Origin: Labia minor
Taxonomy: Eukaryota > Arthropoda > Insecta > Dermaptera > Spongiphoridae
Direction: 5' to 3'
DNA length: 64,000 bases
Assembly: GCA_963082975.1 (NCBI GenBank)
Contig: OY720344.1
Span: 70,026,546 to 70,090,545 of the forward strand
In this document: piece after piece, positions 48,801 through 61,287 of the stretch
Layout: the number at the start of each line of letters is the position of its first letter
How positions within the stretch are numbered: the stretch's first letter is position 1
Position numbers and translations under genes: made by a program
The notes under the pieces: model-generated
The model's database searches: none
The model's input: the letters and a program-made list of their open reading frames with translations, nothing else
Told to the model about the DNA's origin: nothing

Positions 48801-50129
48801 CCCTCCATAGAGCGTCCATGGTAAGTCACGTTAACCCGAATCTTCCCGTCCGGAATAAATACATCTTGTGTATAAGATCTAAATCCTATGGTAGCCGGTT
48901 GAAGTTCTACGTCGAGGTTCAACTTGGCGAATTGATCACGCGGTAGGAAGGTATATCCTGACCCTGAGTCAACCTCAAACTTTACTGGTTTCCCCTCTAC
49001 TATGATCTCCGTGTTATAGTGTTCTATGTTTGATGAAGACTGCTCGTTACTGTGATAAATGTCTACAATAAGAAACACACCGTATTGTTTTGTAGTGTTT
49101 TTCTCTTGAATGCAATTTGTCGATTGTTTTTTTTCCATTAATGTACGAATGCATACCTTGATTACATGGCCATTTTTCTTGCATCCAGCACATTTGAGAT
49201 TGGATTTCTCCGTACGGCAGTCCCTTGATAAATGATTGTCTCTACCACACCGGAGACACAACCCGTTGATGCCTAGCTCGTCATAATTTATTTTTGGCCT
49301 TGATTGAGATTGAGCTCTTGTTTTGAACTGATTTTTTGTTGATCGCTGTTGACTTCGAAAACGATTTTTGTCATTTTTCTTCTTTTGATGTACCTGATTG
49401 ATATCAGTTGATGGAGTTGACACCAGCGATTTTCTTTCCAATTGTTTCGCGTCTAATTTGGATGTTTCAAGCGCGATAGCCTTGGACACAATGTCATTGA
49501 AGGATAATTTTTCAGACTGCAACAGTTGTTCCCTGATGGAGTTGTCCAATATTCCTCGAATGAATTGTGCACGGAGAAAAACATCGGCAATTGAGGTTCT
49601 GCAGGCACATGGAGACACAAATTCACAATCTGTCATGTCAGTTCTAAGAGCAGCGACAAATTCGGCGACTGATTGTTGATCATTTTGATATTTTGATAAG
49701 AACTGGTGTTGGGCCACAAGAAGGTTCTTCTTGGGAGACAAATGTTTTTCGAGCAGTGTTATTAATTCTGTATATTTGAGTTCATTGGGTGTCTTAGGAG
49801 CGGCCAATGCTGCAACCATGTTAAAATATTTTGCACCTATTGAGTTAAGAAGTAGCTTTGCACTGTATTCTTTATTGTCGATTATGTTTTTCATTTCGAG
49901 ATAGTTTTCAAAACGTTGGCGATAATTTCTGAATGGCTCCTTTTGTGTATCGAAAGATTCAAAATTAGGAAGAAGAGCAGTGTTTACGTTACCAGATTCA
50001 TTCGATGTCGATGGAGTTGATAAAGTTACATTTTGTTGATGTTCGAGTAGTTTTGTTAACATTGAATGTTGAAATTGCATGAACTGTTGAAATTGATCTT
50101 TGTCCATCTTGTTTACCTCGTCGCCAATT

Positions 50130-50341
50130 TGTTATAATCTTATTTGATGGTTGATATGGACGGGAGATTATAATATAATTGATATTATAGGATGGAGATG
50201 TTCGATATTAGAAATAGATATAATTTAATAATGTACATTAAAACATACTAATATTTATTTACATAAAAAGATAACAATAACATTTGGATAGAATAAACAA
50301 GACAATCTGGTGGTGAACATTTGAAGCTAAAATTTATTATA
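50130..50341 (-). repeat. 5' long terminal repeat of the Gypsy-type element
   Basis: 212 bp partner of the repeat at 45670-45881; next to the primer-binding-site-like sequence. Confidence 0.93.
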
Positions 50342-50346
50342 GTAAT

Positions 50347-50899
50347 TAAAACACATTATCAAATAATTAAGATTTATAACAAATTTAAGACTCTGTCAAA
50401 TTTTAAATAATAATTTTAATAATAAATAATTAAAACTAATATAAGAGATTTCAGAACTATTTTGAAGGAAATAACTTATGCTCAGCGCTGTCAGTATCAA
50501 TTCATCATCAGTATCAATTTGAAAATTTAAATTTTCCGCTAAAATTTTGCAAATTAATTATTTGTATATTATTTGTATTTAAATTCTTATATAATAATAA
50601 TAATAATAAAATTAATTATATAAATAATGAAATATTTATATAAAACAAATTTCGTTTAATTTAATATTTAATTTGATTAATGTTACTCTTCAGCTTTGTT
50701 AAGCTTTCCGGCAACCTATTCACCATTTGTGAAAAGCGTCATTTAGTTTTCTAGATATTATTATCGTACATGAATTTTTAATAGGAATTTGTAACTTTCT
50801 CATATTTCGTTAATTATTTAATAAGTATTATTCTTTTTATTTACAATAAAATTTGTTTTTAAAAATTATATTTAAAAGTTTATTTTTCAATATTCAAAA
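50347..50899 (+). promoter_or_regulatory. Upstream region of Api5
   Basis: AT-rich, without an obvious TATA box. A short direct repeat CAGTATCAATT occurs at about 50490 and 50509. The 5' leader start is not visible. The Gypsy-type element sits about 560 bp upstream of the start codon. Confidence 0.4.
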
Positions 50900-53800
50900 A
50901 TGAGTTCAGATAATATAGAAAAACTTTATAAACATTTTGGTGTGCTAGCCGATGCAAAGGACAAAATTGGAGAGGTACTCTATTTTATTTTCAATAATTT
51001 ATAATTTATATTTTAAATTTGGACAAAAAAAATTATAATATGAATATATTTCAGGGTGGGGTTAAAAATATTTATTTTTTCAATATATATATATATATAT
51101 ATATTAAACTTTAACTTATAATTTAATTTAAATTAATTGTAAATTCTTTATACATTAATGTATACAAATTGTAATTGTTCATCTATTCATCTAATATTCC
51201 TCTAATAAACATCTATTATTGTAGCATGAAAAAGAATATGTTGAAATACTAACTGCAGTCAAAGGATCGCCAAAAGAAAAACGATTGGCTTCACAATTTA
51301 TTGCAAGATTTTTCAAACATTTTCCATCACTATCAGATCAAGCATTTGAAGCTCTATTAGATTTATGTGAAGATGAAGATGTTTCGGTAATTTTTATTTT
51401 ATTTTTTTAATTTACATTATTTTGCTTTATATATCACCAAAACTAATTATTTCAATTTATTAATCTATAATAAATAAATCTTTCATTCAACAATTAACGC
51501 TTGTTTATTTATAAATTAAAAATATACTTTTGATAAAAACTATAATAGAAAAGTTCTAAACCTATTATTTAATATTATAAGAACATTAATAGATTAATCA
51601 TTTAAATAACTTTTAATTTTCCTATCTGGATAATTTTTAAACAGCAAACTCTTTAAAAATTTTAAAAATTATTATTTTAATTAAATTAAATTTTAAATTA
51701 AAGATAATAGATAAGAACTGAAATTATAATTATAATGTATTTTTAGATCCGGAAACAAGCTATTAAGGATCTTCCAGGTCTTTGTAAAGATAATAAAGAA
51801 CATACACATAAAACTGCTGATATTCTTGCTCAACTTTTACAAGCAGAAGACAATACAGAACTTGGGGTCGCCCATAATTCTCTAATGACATTGTTTAAAA
51901 TTGATGCAAAAGGTATATTTATAATGATAAATTTATTTCTCAAATGCTAATGTTAAATTGTGATTTTTTTTTAAATATGTTGATTATTTTGATACAGGAA
52001 CATTAAGTGGAATCTTTTCCCAAATATTAAACGGCGAAGATATTGTTAGAGAACGATGCTTGAAGTTTTTGACTGTTAAACTAAAGGCACTAGGCCATGA
52101 CATAATTAATAAAGAAGCTGAAGATTTTCTTATTGTTGAATGTAAAAAGGTTCTTCAGGTAAAATATTTTTCTTTTTCTCATTGAGTAACTTTTTAAAAT
52201 TTTACAATTTACCTTACATGTTTTTTTCTTATTTTAGGATGTTACTGCAGATGAATTTCATAATATTATGGAGATTTTAGGTTGGTCAAGATTAGGACAT
52301 TCCAGTCAGGGACAACAGGAATTAGTTTCATTAGTAGCTGATCAAGCTGGACTAAATTTAGATTTTAATCCAAAGAGTGCTGACAATGAAAATGTAGAGC
52401 GTTTAGTTCAATGTGTTAAACATGCACTACCTTATTTTTCTGTAAGTTATATTAATATAATAATATTAATCACAATTAATTAATTAATAATCATCATCAC
52501 AAAATAAATAATTCGTTTTAATTTTAGGATAAAGTGGATTCTGGAAAATTTGTTTCATATATGTGCGAACAAGTATTACCCCAATTAAGTGATATTCCAA
52601 GTAGTGAAGGTGGAGGAGAACATTTAGAAATTCTCAAACTTTTTGCTGAGTTGTGTACACATTGTACTGTACAAATTGAAAACGTTGAATCTAAGGTAAT
52701 TCAATCAATTTCTTTTAGTATCATATTATCACTTCATTGGCAACAGATAACAGATGAATATATACAAATTTCAAAAATTCACTTTATAATCTTAGAAGAT
52801 TCACATTCCTTGAATTATTCTACTCTATTTTGCCTCATTATTATTATTTATTTAAATATATTTGACTTATTTTTTATTTCTTTTTCTTTAGGTTCAAAAA
52901 ATTTTAGAAAGACTTATTGAATATATGCCATTACCTCCAGAAAGTGATGAAAATACTCAAGAACACCCTCGTTTAGAATTTTCTTATGTTGAATGTCTTA
53001 TGTACAGTCTACATCGTATTGCCAGGCAATCTCCTGATTACTTATCAAAAGACCCAGAAAAACTTAAAGATTTTCGTTTTAGGTAAATTTAAAATAAATG
53101 AATTTCTAATGCTATTTAATTTTTAGTATTAATATAAGATGACTACAATTCTTTTTTATTTTTCTGTTTAGATTACAATATTTTGCAAGAGGAATTCAAG
53201 GATATATTAAGAAATTGAGAGAAGCATTACAAGGCAAATCTCAAGAAGAATTGAAAACTGATGAAAATAAAATTAAAGTTGTTGCTTTGAAAACTACATC
53301 TAACATAAATACATTAATCAAAGATTTATTTCACCGTCCTCCTAGCTACAAGAGTATTATTAGCCTTTCATGGAAACCTTCAACTGCAGCAACAGCATCT
53401 CAGGTATAATTTTTATATTTAAATTATTAAATTAATATCTTTTGTAATTTGAAATTTATTATTTCTAATATTTTTAGAAGAATGGAAATTCAGCTGGACA
53501 AAAGCGTCATACGCCAATTTCATTTCCTGGAGGAGGATCAGCAAATAAACAATCCAAGTTATCTACAGAAAAAGCTCGGGAAATTTATACTCCACCGAGT
53601 GGAAAATACAGCAATAAAGTATCAAGTTACAGTAAGTAGGAAAATCTTAGTTTTTATTTTGTAAATCACAGAAATCATTGATGAATTAAATCATATTCAT
53701 ATTAAACTATACTATATTTATATACTACCGATTAATTACATTAAAAAATTTCAAACAAATTGAATTTTTCACTAAGTTATTGTTGATAATTACATTTTAA

Positions 53801-54108
53801 AATAATATATAAATTTAAAATAATTATTATTATTATATTGTTAATTATTTATCTAATTATTCATTATATTATATAATTTCTATTGGATATTAAATAAATG
53901 AATAAATAAATCATAATTTTGTTCATTTTATTTATCAATAATTATTTTGTTTGAATAAATATTGAATTTTTTTAAATCATTATAAACATGAGATATTTCT
54001 AATGTGAATTTGTTTTTAGTGTTATCATCACAGAGAGGTCGAGGAAATCGTGGACGTGGAAGAGGAGGAACCTTTAGAGGAAATCGAACCTGGCGACGAA
54101 ATTATTGA
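50900..54108 (+). CDS. Api5: Apoptosis inhibitor 5 (Api5/Aac11)
   Basis: Ten exons with GT-AG introns: 50900-50974, 51225-51386, 51747-51912, 51998-52158, 52238-52441, 52528-52695, 52892-53082, 53172-53403, 53478-53631 and 54020-54108. They sum to 1602 nt, a 533-residue protein (human API5 is 524). Family-typical stretches: KEKRLASQFIARFFKHFP (26-79), LDLCEDEDVSIRKQAI, DAKGTLSGIFSQILNGEDIV, LIEYMPLPPESDEN, EFSYVECLMYSLHRIARQ, RLQYFARGIQGYI, DLFHRPPSYKSI. The N-terminal half is HEAT-like and the middle ARM-like, as known for API5. The tail is basic and RG-rich (RGRGNRGRGRGG). API5 is a nuclear anti-apoptotic scaffold linked to E2F1-dependent death and Acinus. All exon phases join without a break. 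Codons are AT-rich. It converges on MED7. Confidence 0.97.
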
Positions 54109-54380
54109 AATATCTTTAAAAAATGCACACCTTTGCAATAATTTCAACTTTAAATATCTGACAATTTTAGAATGATAAATATTAACTTATATATTAACTA
54201 TTAGATTCATTCATCTAAACTAATAGAAAAAAATGAGAAAGTGCAAATTCCAAATATCATGTATAAACATAACTTGCATCTATTCCCTTTCTAATTCCTA
54301 TATAATTCTTTTAAACTCATCAAATATCATTATCCAAGTGACTTGAATTGATTAAATAAATAGGGACCTATTTCTTCTTT
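54109..54380 (+). other. Likely 3' untranslated region of Api5
   Basis: Sequence after the TGA stop, with an AATAAA poly(A) signal at 54355-54360. Confidence 0.6.
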
Positions 54381-56260
54381 TTAATAAATATAATAATAGT
54401 TAAGATAGAATTAGTTGATATTATTTTTTCATATTAAGATTTAGAGTATATTTAATTAAAGTTTTTTTGTTGCTTCTATTGTTGTATTACTATAAAAATA
54501 TTTATTTTCAGATTGATTCTTCTCTCCGAGATATATATAATGTATTATTTAAAATATATTTTAGGTCCAGTGAATGCAGATCTTAATTTTTATTTCAGTT
54601 TCATTGTAGAAAAATGTCTTCAAGTGCATCTAGTAATTTTATTTGTTTTTAATATTTTATTTAATTCTCTTTTCAGGACAAAACACCAACTGATTTTTGT
54701 TATTCACATTCTTTTATCTTCGAGTTAAATACATTTAAGAAAAATGTGTTAAAATTCAACTTTTTTACAATAAGTATTAATATATATATCTATATTTTTT
54801 AATTAAATTTAAATTAAATGTGTGAAACTTGTACACTTGATACTTTAATAAGACTTTAATTTTACTATTGCTTTAATGATTTTTAAAAACTAGTCTCTGT
54901 TAATATTTAATATTTTTGATTTGTAAAGAGTATGTTTAAAATTATAAAAACAATTTTCATTAAAGCAATAATTCAATTCAATTATTTTAATTTTTTAATT
55001 GTGTAGATGCTATATTTCATTTAGATGAGTAACTTAAATTTTCCTCTTATTTTCTTTGCTTTTTATTAATTCAAAGGTGAGTTTTTATGTCAAGTCGCTG
55101 ATCCTTTAATCCTTTTTCTCAATTTCTTCTTCCCCCAACATATTGCTGTATATATCTTTATTTTAAAAAAATATTAATTTTATCATAAATTTATAATTTG
55201 ATTTTTTTATAATATTAAATCTTATATATATATATATATATATAAATAGCAATAAATAATTAGAAAATACCTTCAAATATTGTTTTTTTTATCCTTTAAT
55301 AATTAAAATAAATTACTTAATCAATGTATTTTAAAATATATAATACCTGTTTTAGCCTTATTTATAAAAGACTAAGTGGCTTTAGAAATAATTTTTTTCT
55401 GGTTATAAGAATATTATAAGATTTCAGGAAAGATAGTTTCTTAATAAAGATTATTTAGTCTGATAACTTTGCTGCTTTTTATGATGAAGTGTTGAATTTC
55501 CTTATTAATACTTACTCTGATATAATACTCAAGACGATTGACCAGATGAATACTATCCTACAAGATGACCTGAATATATTCCTAATCCTTGTCAAATTTA
55601 CCCATAATTTGAAAATCATAAACCATTAAAATCAAACTCGCTTTGTCATTGACTCGTCAATTTATGTAATATGTTTGCATTGTCCTTTTTTGTACTATGC
55701 TTTGACAACACAAAACTTGATTGTTTCTGTTTTTAACAGTTCTTAATGAAAAAAATATATGACTTATTTTATGATTTATCGAATAGGTCTTTTACTTAAT
55801 ATTGTTTGATATAAAAAAGTATTATAATATGACAATTAATTATGCATATAAAAATAACTGAAAACAAAAAAAAACTCAAATACTTTTACAAAAAATTATA
55901 AATTTAATATTTTTAAGTTTAATTTCGAGAAATGTTTTGAAAAGTTCTTAAATCTTTTTGGAATTTCTTAAAGTATCAGTTAATATATAGCTTATCAAAA
56001 CTTTTTACTACCAATTTCCAAAATTATTTTTACTTGAATATATACAATATAAAATTAATTTGGATATAGCAAATTTATTTATTAACAAAACGATAAACAT
56101 TCTTAATTATAATAAATTAATGAAAAAAAATTATAACCGTGCTTATTTTTTATTGCAAAATACTAACTTAATTTACTTTTACTTTCAATTAATGAACGGT
56201 GTCGTTGGAAATTTTATTTTATCCATAAAATATTTATATTCAATTTCTATTAATTTTGTA
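54381..56260. other. AT-rich gap between Api5 and the palindrome
   Basis: No coding evidence; frames such as 54513-54728 are AT-driven. A (TA)n tract lies at about 55225-55245. Confidence 0.55.
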
Positions 56261-56705
56261 ATATATGCAAGAGCATATCTCTGCCACCTATGTAGTACTA
56301 ATAAGGATCAAGTCACAGTGAAAATAAACAAACTTTTAATTGTGCTAACTATAAATAACCAAAACTAATGTTTAATATTGAATGTTGTTATTATAAATAA
56401 ACCCTACTGTTGATTTATAATAAATAAAACCACAGGCTTTATTTTGCTTTTTTTTTATTTTTTTTTGCTTTCCAAATAAAAAGGAATTTTATTATTTTAT
56501 TAAAATTATATATAAAATTAATACATTATTTTAAAATAAAATAAAAGAAACAACAGTTGAGTTTATTTATAATAACAACATTCAACATTAAACATTAGTT
56601 TTGGTTATTTATAGTTAAAACAATTAAAAGTTTGTTTATTGTCACTGTGACTGGATCCTTATTAGTTCTAAATAGGTAGCACAGGAATACTCTTCCATAT
56701 ATAAT
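56261..56705. repeat. Large imperfect palindrome, about 150-bp arms
   Basis: Left arm 56261-56412 and right arm 56551-56705 are reverse complements with scattered changes (shared boxes ACTAATAAGGATC, GTCACAGTG, AATAAACAAACTTTTAATTG, AACCAAAACTAATGTTTAAT). The loop of about 140 bp is AT-rich. It is a foldback-type element or an inverted duplication; I see no flanking duplication. Confidence 0.85.
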
Positions 56706-57461
56706 TGTTATTTTTACTATATTACTATATATATTCAAATATGTTAGTACCTGTGGTTAGTACACTACCCCTTCCAAACATTAAAAATTCTTTATTTTTA
56801 GATGATTTTCAATTTACGTGAGTGATTACTTGCGGAGTCCCTGACAAAGTTGCAGGAATATGAAGAACCCTGCTTTAGATTATAAAACCAAGAGATTTTA
56901 TTGTGAACTAAGCTAATATTGATTAATCATTACCGAAACATATTTCCCCCCTAGAAGTTATAGAATTTTATTTTTTATCATATATTATAGATAGCTATTT
57001 AAATCCATTCCCTACTTATATTTTAATTTATAAATTGCAAATATTTAAATATTGTAAAATTTTTTTTAACGTTTTATTTATTTTATTTTAATTTATTGTA
57101 TTAAATATAAAAGCTGTATTATTTTCAGGCTGCAATTCAAAAGAATACAAATTAATTTTCAATTAATCAATTTTTTAATATATATTTATTAAAATATTAT
57201 TTCATTGAATCTACAAGATAATAAAACATTCACAAATGTAAAATTATTTTAACGTTTTATTTTTAAATATAATACATTAATTAATTATTAATAAATAAAT
57301 AGCTTATAATATATAATTTTTAATTTGTTCTTTCGAGATCTTAGATGAAATTAAATTTAATTAAAACCTCAATTATAAAATAAATTAAAAATAATTATAG
57401 AAAAATTATAATTTTTTTTTTAATAATACAATTAATATCAGTCTAGAATAATATCACTCAT
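56706..57461 (-). other. AT-rich gap, including likely MED7 3' untranslated region
   Basis: A minus-strand AATAAA at 57256-57261 could end the MED7 transcript. Otherwise featureless. Confidence 0.4.
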
Positions 57462-59895
57462 TTACAAATTGTCGACAATATTACACATAAGATGATCAAG
57501 GGGATGAACTGCTTCTGCAGCATTTTCTTCTTTATTTTTGTTTTCATCATTATCAAGTAATTCTGCTGGGATAAGAAGTTTGCTATCTGTCTCTGATATA
57601 TGTGGTAGGTTTTGTAAGGCATTTTGAAGAATCTCCATAACCTGAAATATATTAAAAGTATTTAAACTCAATACTTAAAAATTATTAAAAGTTTGAGTTT
57701 ATTTTACCTTATCTAAATGTTTTTGAAATCGTACAGCAGTTTCTACTCTTTGTCTTCTTTGTAATTCCATCATTACCCTAAGAGTTTCTCTGGCTTGATG
57801 CGGTCTAAATTCATTAAGAAGATGATGAATATGTATGAATAATAAACTTAGATCTTCTACTTTTTCAGCTCGTCGTGGAGAATCTGGACTTTGAACTAGG
57901 AGATCTAATAGATCAAGAAAGTTCACCAGTAATGAATGATTAAGTTTCCTTAGCTCTCGGCGGCGATCGCAGTGTTGGGGATACAGTCGTTTTATGCCCT
58001 GAAATTTAATGCAATTTTATTCTAATTAGATAAAGTTTAAAATCCAGAATTATAATTGTTTAACTTTTCATAGAAAGAATCCTAATATATGTTTAATATT
58101 ATATTAAGATTTGCTAATGGTAGTATATAAAATCATTTACATTTGAATCTGCCAACAATATTTATATGTAGGGGAGAGTGGCTCACCACACACAACCTCG
58201 GCTCAGCTTTATTTTTTTCCCTAAATTTTAAATTAACCCTTAGATTTTGTAGATATAGGGAAAGGACATCACAATCTAAATGTGTTATTCAATTGAAAAA
58301 TAAAGTTAAAATTTATGATTTTTATTTTTAGAGAACATGCCTAGTAACTTTCATATAAAAATATAAATAAGTTATAACAGTGGTTCCCAAACTTATTTGG
58401 TCAAGCCCCCCCTTTCCAGAAAAAATTTACTCAGAGCTTGGAAATTAACATTTTTACCGACCGACGATAGTAAGGGAGGTATTGTTTTCACACCAAATTT
58501 CACATGTGGAGATTTTTACATATCTCCACGAATCATGCATTTTCTTAACAGAAAAAAGTATTTTTAGCATGATGTCTGTCCGTCCGTCCGTCCGTATAGA
58601 TGTGTACAGCCTGAACGGCTCAACGGATTTTGATGAAATTTGGTATATTTACTTAATGCATCAGTGGGATGAATTGATCAACTTTTGGTGCAAATCCGGA
58701 AACCGGAAGTGGTAGTATTAGCGATCGACGATAGAAAGGGAAGGGTTATTTTCACACCAAATTTCACACGAGGAGATTTTTTTATATATCACCATGAATC
58801 ATACACTTTGTATTGGTTTTATCCTCGGGAAAATCATATTTATTAGTTTTTCTTGATTTAAAATTATATGACGTCATCCAGCCATTCATGATGTCACAGC
58901 CTGGTCTTGCATATATATTATAAATAAAATAAAATTAAAAATGTTTATATTTATTTATTATTTATGTAGCCAGGTCGGAACCGACCGACGGTTTGAAGTA
59001 AATTAATTTCCAGCTACAGAAACAATTTCAAATAATTTTAATATATCTATTAATGTAATAAGAAATTAACATTTTTTAATTTTAATAACAATTAGACAGA
59101 AAGATAAATGTATCTATTTGTAAAATATTATAAATAAAGGTATAAATTAGAAACATTGAATTTATGTATCTATTTATTGATCTCAGAATAGAAAAATAAT
59201 ATACAAGTCATTTTCCCTAAATGCATCTCTGGCCATCACCGCCCCCCTGGATCGCTCCACGAGGAGGCTGAGTTATAACAATGCCAAGGATTAGAAATAA
59301 AGAATATCCAATATCCCAATTAATAAAAATTAGAAAATATTAATATCTAATAATTTTAATTCCTTAACACTTCAAAGAATTTTCTTTTCTTGAAAAAACA
59401 ATTCCAAGTAAATTTCAATTAATTTACTTAACACCAAGATACAAGTCTACTAAATATCTTTTAAAGTTTTTCTATAATGGAAATGAGATTGAAAGTTATT
59501 TAATAATGTAAAGGTAATTCATCAATACGAAAAATTAGAAAAATGTGCCCCAAAGTGAAACACTCCCCAATAAATAAAAAATAACATGTTTAAAAAATTA
59601 GAGAATATAATTCTCAAAACATGTATAGAGTGATTATTTAAAAATTATTTTCGTATATTATAATTTTCTTATTAGTACATATTTTAGTTAGTATATGATT
59701 TACCTGAGACTCTAGTGGGCGAATAATACAATCATCATTGCTAAAAGGAGATCCAAACATAGTATAACTATCTAATATTGGAGGCGGTGGTCTAGGTACA
59801 CGTCCTCTTCGAATATTTTCATCTGTATATTGATTAATAAATTGCACTGGAGGTAATGGTAAGGAACTGACTTGAGTTGTTTCTGAATTCGCCAT
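57462..59895 (-). CDS. MED7: Mediator complex subunit 7
   Basis: Three exons on the minus strand: 59704-59895, 57708-57998 and 57462-57641, with GT-AG introns, giving 663 nt and a 220-residue protein. The N-terminus has the family signature [28 protein letters not shown] and [15 protein letters not shown]. Exon 2 holds the conserved core [60 protein letters not shown], a helical region that pairs with MED21 in the Mediator middle module. The tail is acidic and less conserved. Human MED7 is of similar length. The protein acts in the nucleus bridging transcription factors and RNA polymerase II. Intron 1 (59703-57999) holds a hAT-type element with a nested FB-2 repeat. The frame is intact. Confidence 0.96.
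58456..58960 (+). repeat. FB-2 repeat, copy 3
   Basis: Starts ACCGACCGACGATAGTAAGG and runs through CAGACAT-type, GTCC microsatellite, CGGCTCAACGGATTTTGATG, AACCGGAAGTGGTAG and TGACGTCATCC to the AT-rich end. Together with the X unit to its right it is bracketed by GAAATTAACATTTTT at 58441-58455 and 59062-59076, a 15-bp direct repeat. Confidence 0.85.
58962..59061 (+). repeat. X segment, second copy
   Basis: TGTAGCCAGG ... GGAACCGACCGACGG ... CCAGCTACA followed by AATTTTAATATATCTATTAA. Matches 5923-6018, but lies on the other side of, and in opposite orientation relative to, the adjoining FB-2 repeat. Confidence 0.6.
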
Positions 59896-61090
59896 TCTTA
59901 AACTAAAAACGAATTAATAAATAAAATAGATAGGATATTTCTCACTTAAAATCTTATAAACTATGTTTTAATTTTAGTTAAAAACCAAATTATAAAGGAA
60001 AATTAACTTAACCTATCTTTTTTTTTAACTATTTGGATCCATTACAGAAGCAAAATTTATTATTGATTATCATTAATAATAATAATTGAAGATATTACAA
60101 GACATATTTTTAAGATTTAATTCAGAAAGTAACTTTATTATTTTCAATATATAGTTACTTTTTTAATTTATTTTAATCAGATTTTAATTATATTGTCCTA
60201 TTCTAAAAACAATGTTTAACTTATTTACAAATTTATACTATTTCTTCTATAAAGATGATTTTAATGAAAAATAAATACTAGCCAGGGGTTTCAATTATAC
60301 AACTTGAGTTTTTTCTTAATTATTTGTTTCTTAATGAATAAATAGGTTCTCTTAGAATATGATCTCATTAGAAATTAAGATATCAAAATTTATATTTTTG
60401 GGTAGGTTAGAAATTAAATTATTTTAAATTATATCTTTAGTAATAACACAAATATGTGAAAATGATATTATTAAATAATTATAAATATTACCTTTCAAAT
60501 AAATAAGTGTTAATTTATAGTTAGTAATCAAACAAATTATCTCTTATTATAAAAGTCAAAACATAGAAAAAAGTACAGCAAGCGCTCTCTGGCGAAAGAT
60601 CATGAAATAATAAATACCAACGTGATTTTTGAAAATATTATAGACGAATGTATAAAAATACATAAAATTAATCAAATTATAAAAAAACATTTGTAATAAT
60701 TTCTATTTTTAAAATTTCAATTCATCCAATAAAGAATAACGTTAGATATAACTGAATCATTTTTACAAAGATCCTAAGTGACGTCTATTGCACAACTTGG
60801 TCCATTATGGCCCACCTGTTGCGGTTCCGAGTCATGAATGAGTTATAACATAGTGTTTTTGTTCTTTTAAATTTTATATGAATTCTATAATATCCGGCAA
60901 CATTTTATTCCAGGAAAATCATTTCCTGATTATCATGATAGTTTGTTTCCTTTTATCATTTTAACAAATATGTCATATACAGAGGTAAATATGTTATATT
61001 TCAAAAAAACTGTCACTTTTCTATTAAAATCATTTAATCTCACTACTTTCATTTTCATGTTATGAAAGAAATCACATTAAATTGAATTAA
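59896..61090. other. Divergent spacer between MED7 and the Tec-family gene
   Basis: About 1.2 kb of AT-rich DNA that must hold the MED7 promoter and possibly control elements of the kinase gene. GC-richer patches are near 60575-60600 (AGCGCTCTCTGGCG) and 60776-60835, the latter containing GTGACGTC. No TATA box is convincing. Confidence 0.4.
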
Positions 61091-61100
61091 TCTTTTCTAG

Positions 61101-61287
61101 GGTGAATGCTCATGAATGGATATATATACAGAGTATGGCTGGAAAAAATGGTGCTGAAGAAATAGTGAAACAGGGTTTTATGATTAAACGTTCCCAGAAC
61201 AAAAAACGATTTACACCTGTGAATTACAAGCAAAGGTGGTTTGTGCTCACAAAGCATCATTTGGTTTATTATGACAGCGACGGCGAG
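61101..61287 (+). CDS. Btk29A: Tec-family tyrosine kinase, N-terminal PH-domain exon (partial gene)
   Basis: An exon after the acceptor TCTTTTCTAG (61091-61100) and ending GGCGAG before the donor GTAGGC. From the Met at 61135 it encodes 51 residues: MAGKNGAEEIVKQGFMIKRS, then QNKKRFTPVNYKQRWFVLTK, then HHLVYYDSDGE. KRSQNKKRFTPVNYKxRW matches the start of the PH domain of Drosophila Btk29A and vertebrate BTK/TEC, which binds phosphoinositides at the membrane. The frame stays open from Met back to the acceptor, so a longer N-terminal isoform is possible. Remaining PH strands, the BTK motif, SH3, SH2 and kinase exons were not found before the window end, so the next intron exceeds 2.7 kb. A RASA/GAP1-type PH domain is a less likely alternative. 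Confidence 0.75.

Larger units (their letters stand above)
45670..50341 (-). mobile_element. Gypsy-type LTR element, Mag-like (K02A2.6-type), fossil
   Basis: A 4.67-kb element on the minus strand with 212-bp terminal repeats at both ends and a 5-bp flanking duplication GTAAT (45665-45669, 50342-50346). Parts in order: a Gag region with two CCHC zinc knuckles, an aspartic protease (DSGS), reverse transcriptase (box YFDDIVIH), RNase H, and integrase with an H2C2 zinc finger. A primer-binding-site-like TGGCGACGAGG follows the 5' repeat, and a purine-rich tract precedes the 3' repeat. No envelope-like region is seen. Most of the coding region is open, with about one break, so it is not whole. Terminal repeats that read as identical point to a young insertion. 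Confidence 0.95.
58378..59270. mobile_element. hAT-type element in MED7 intron 1, with nested FB-2
   Basis: Left end CAGTGGTTCCCAAACTT, a classic hAT end; right end GATCGCTCCACGAGGAGGCTG. An exact 8-bp duplication AGTTATAA flanks it (58370-58377 and 59271-59278). About 285 bp remain after removing the nested FB-2 and X unit at 58456-59061. No transposase. Confidence 0.82.

Noticed and set aside
54513-54728. 71-codon frame downstream of Api5
   Set aside because: AT-driven composition, beyond the Api5 poly(A) signal, no recognisable motif.
56060-56368. 102-codon plus-strand frame
   Set aside because: It enters the arm of the palindrome at 56261 and has AT-driven composition, so coding is unlikely.
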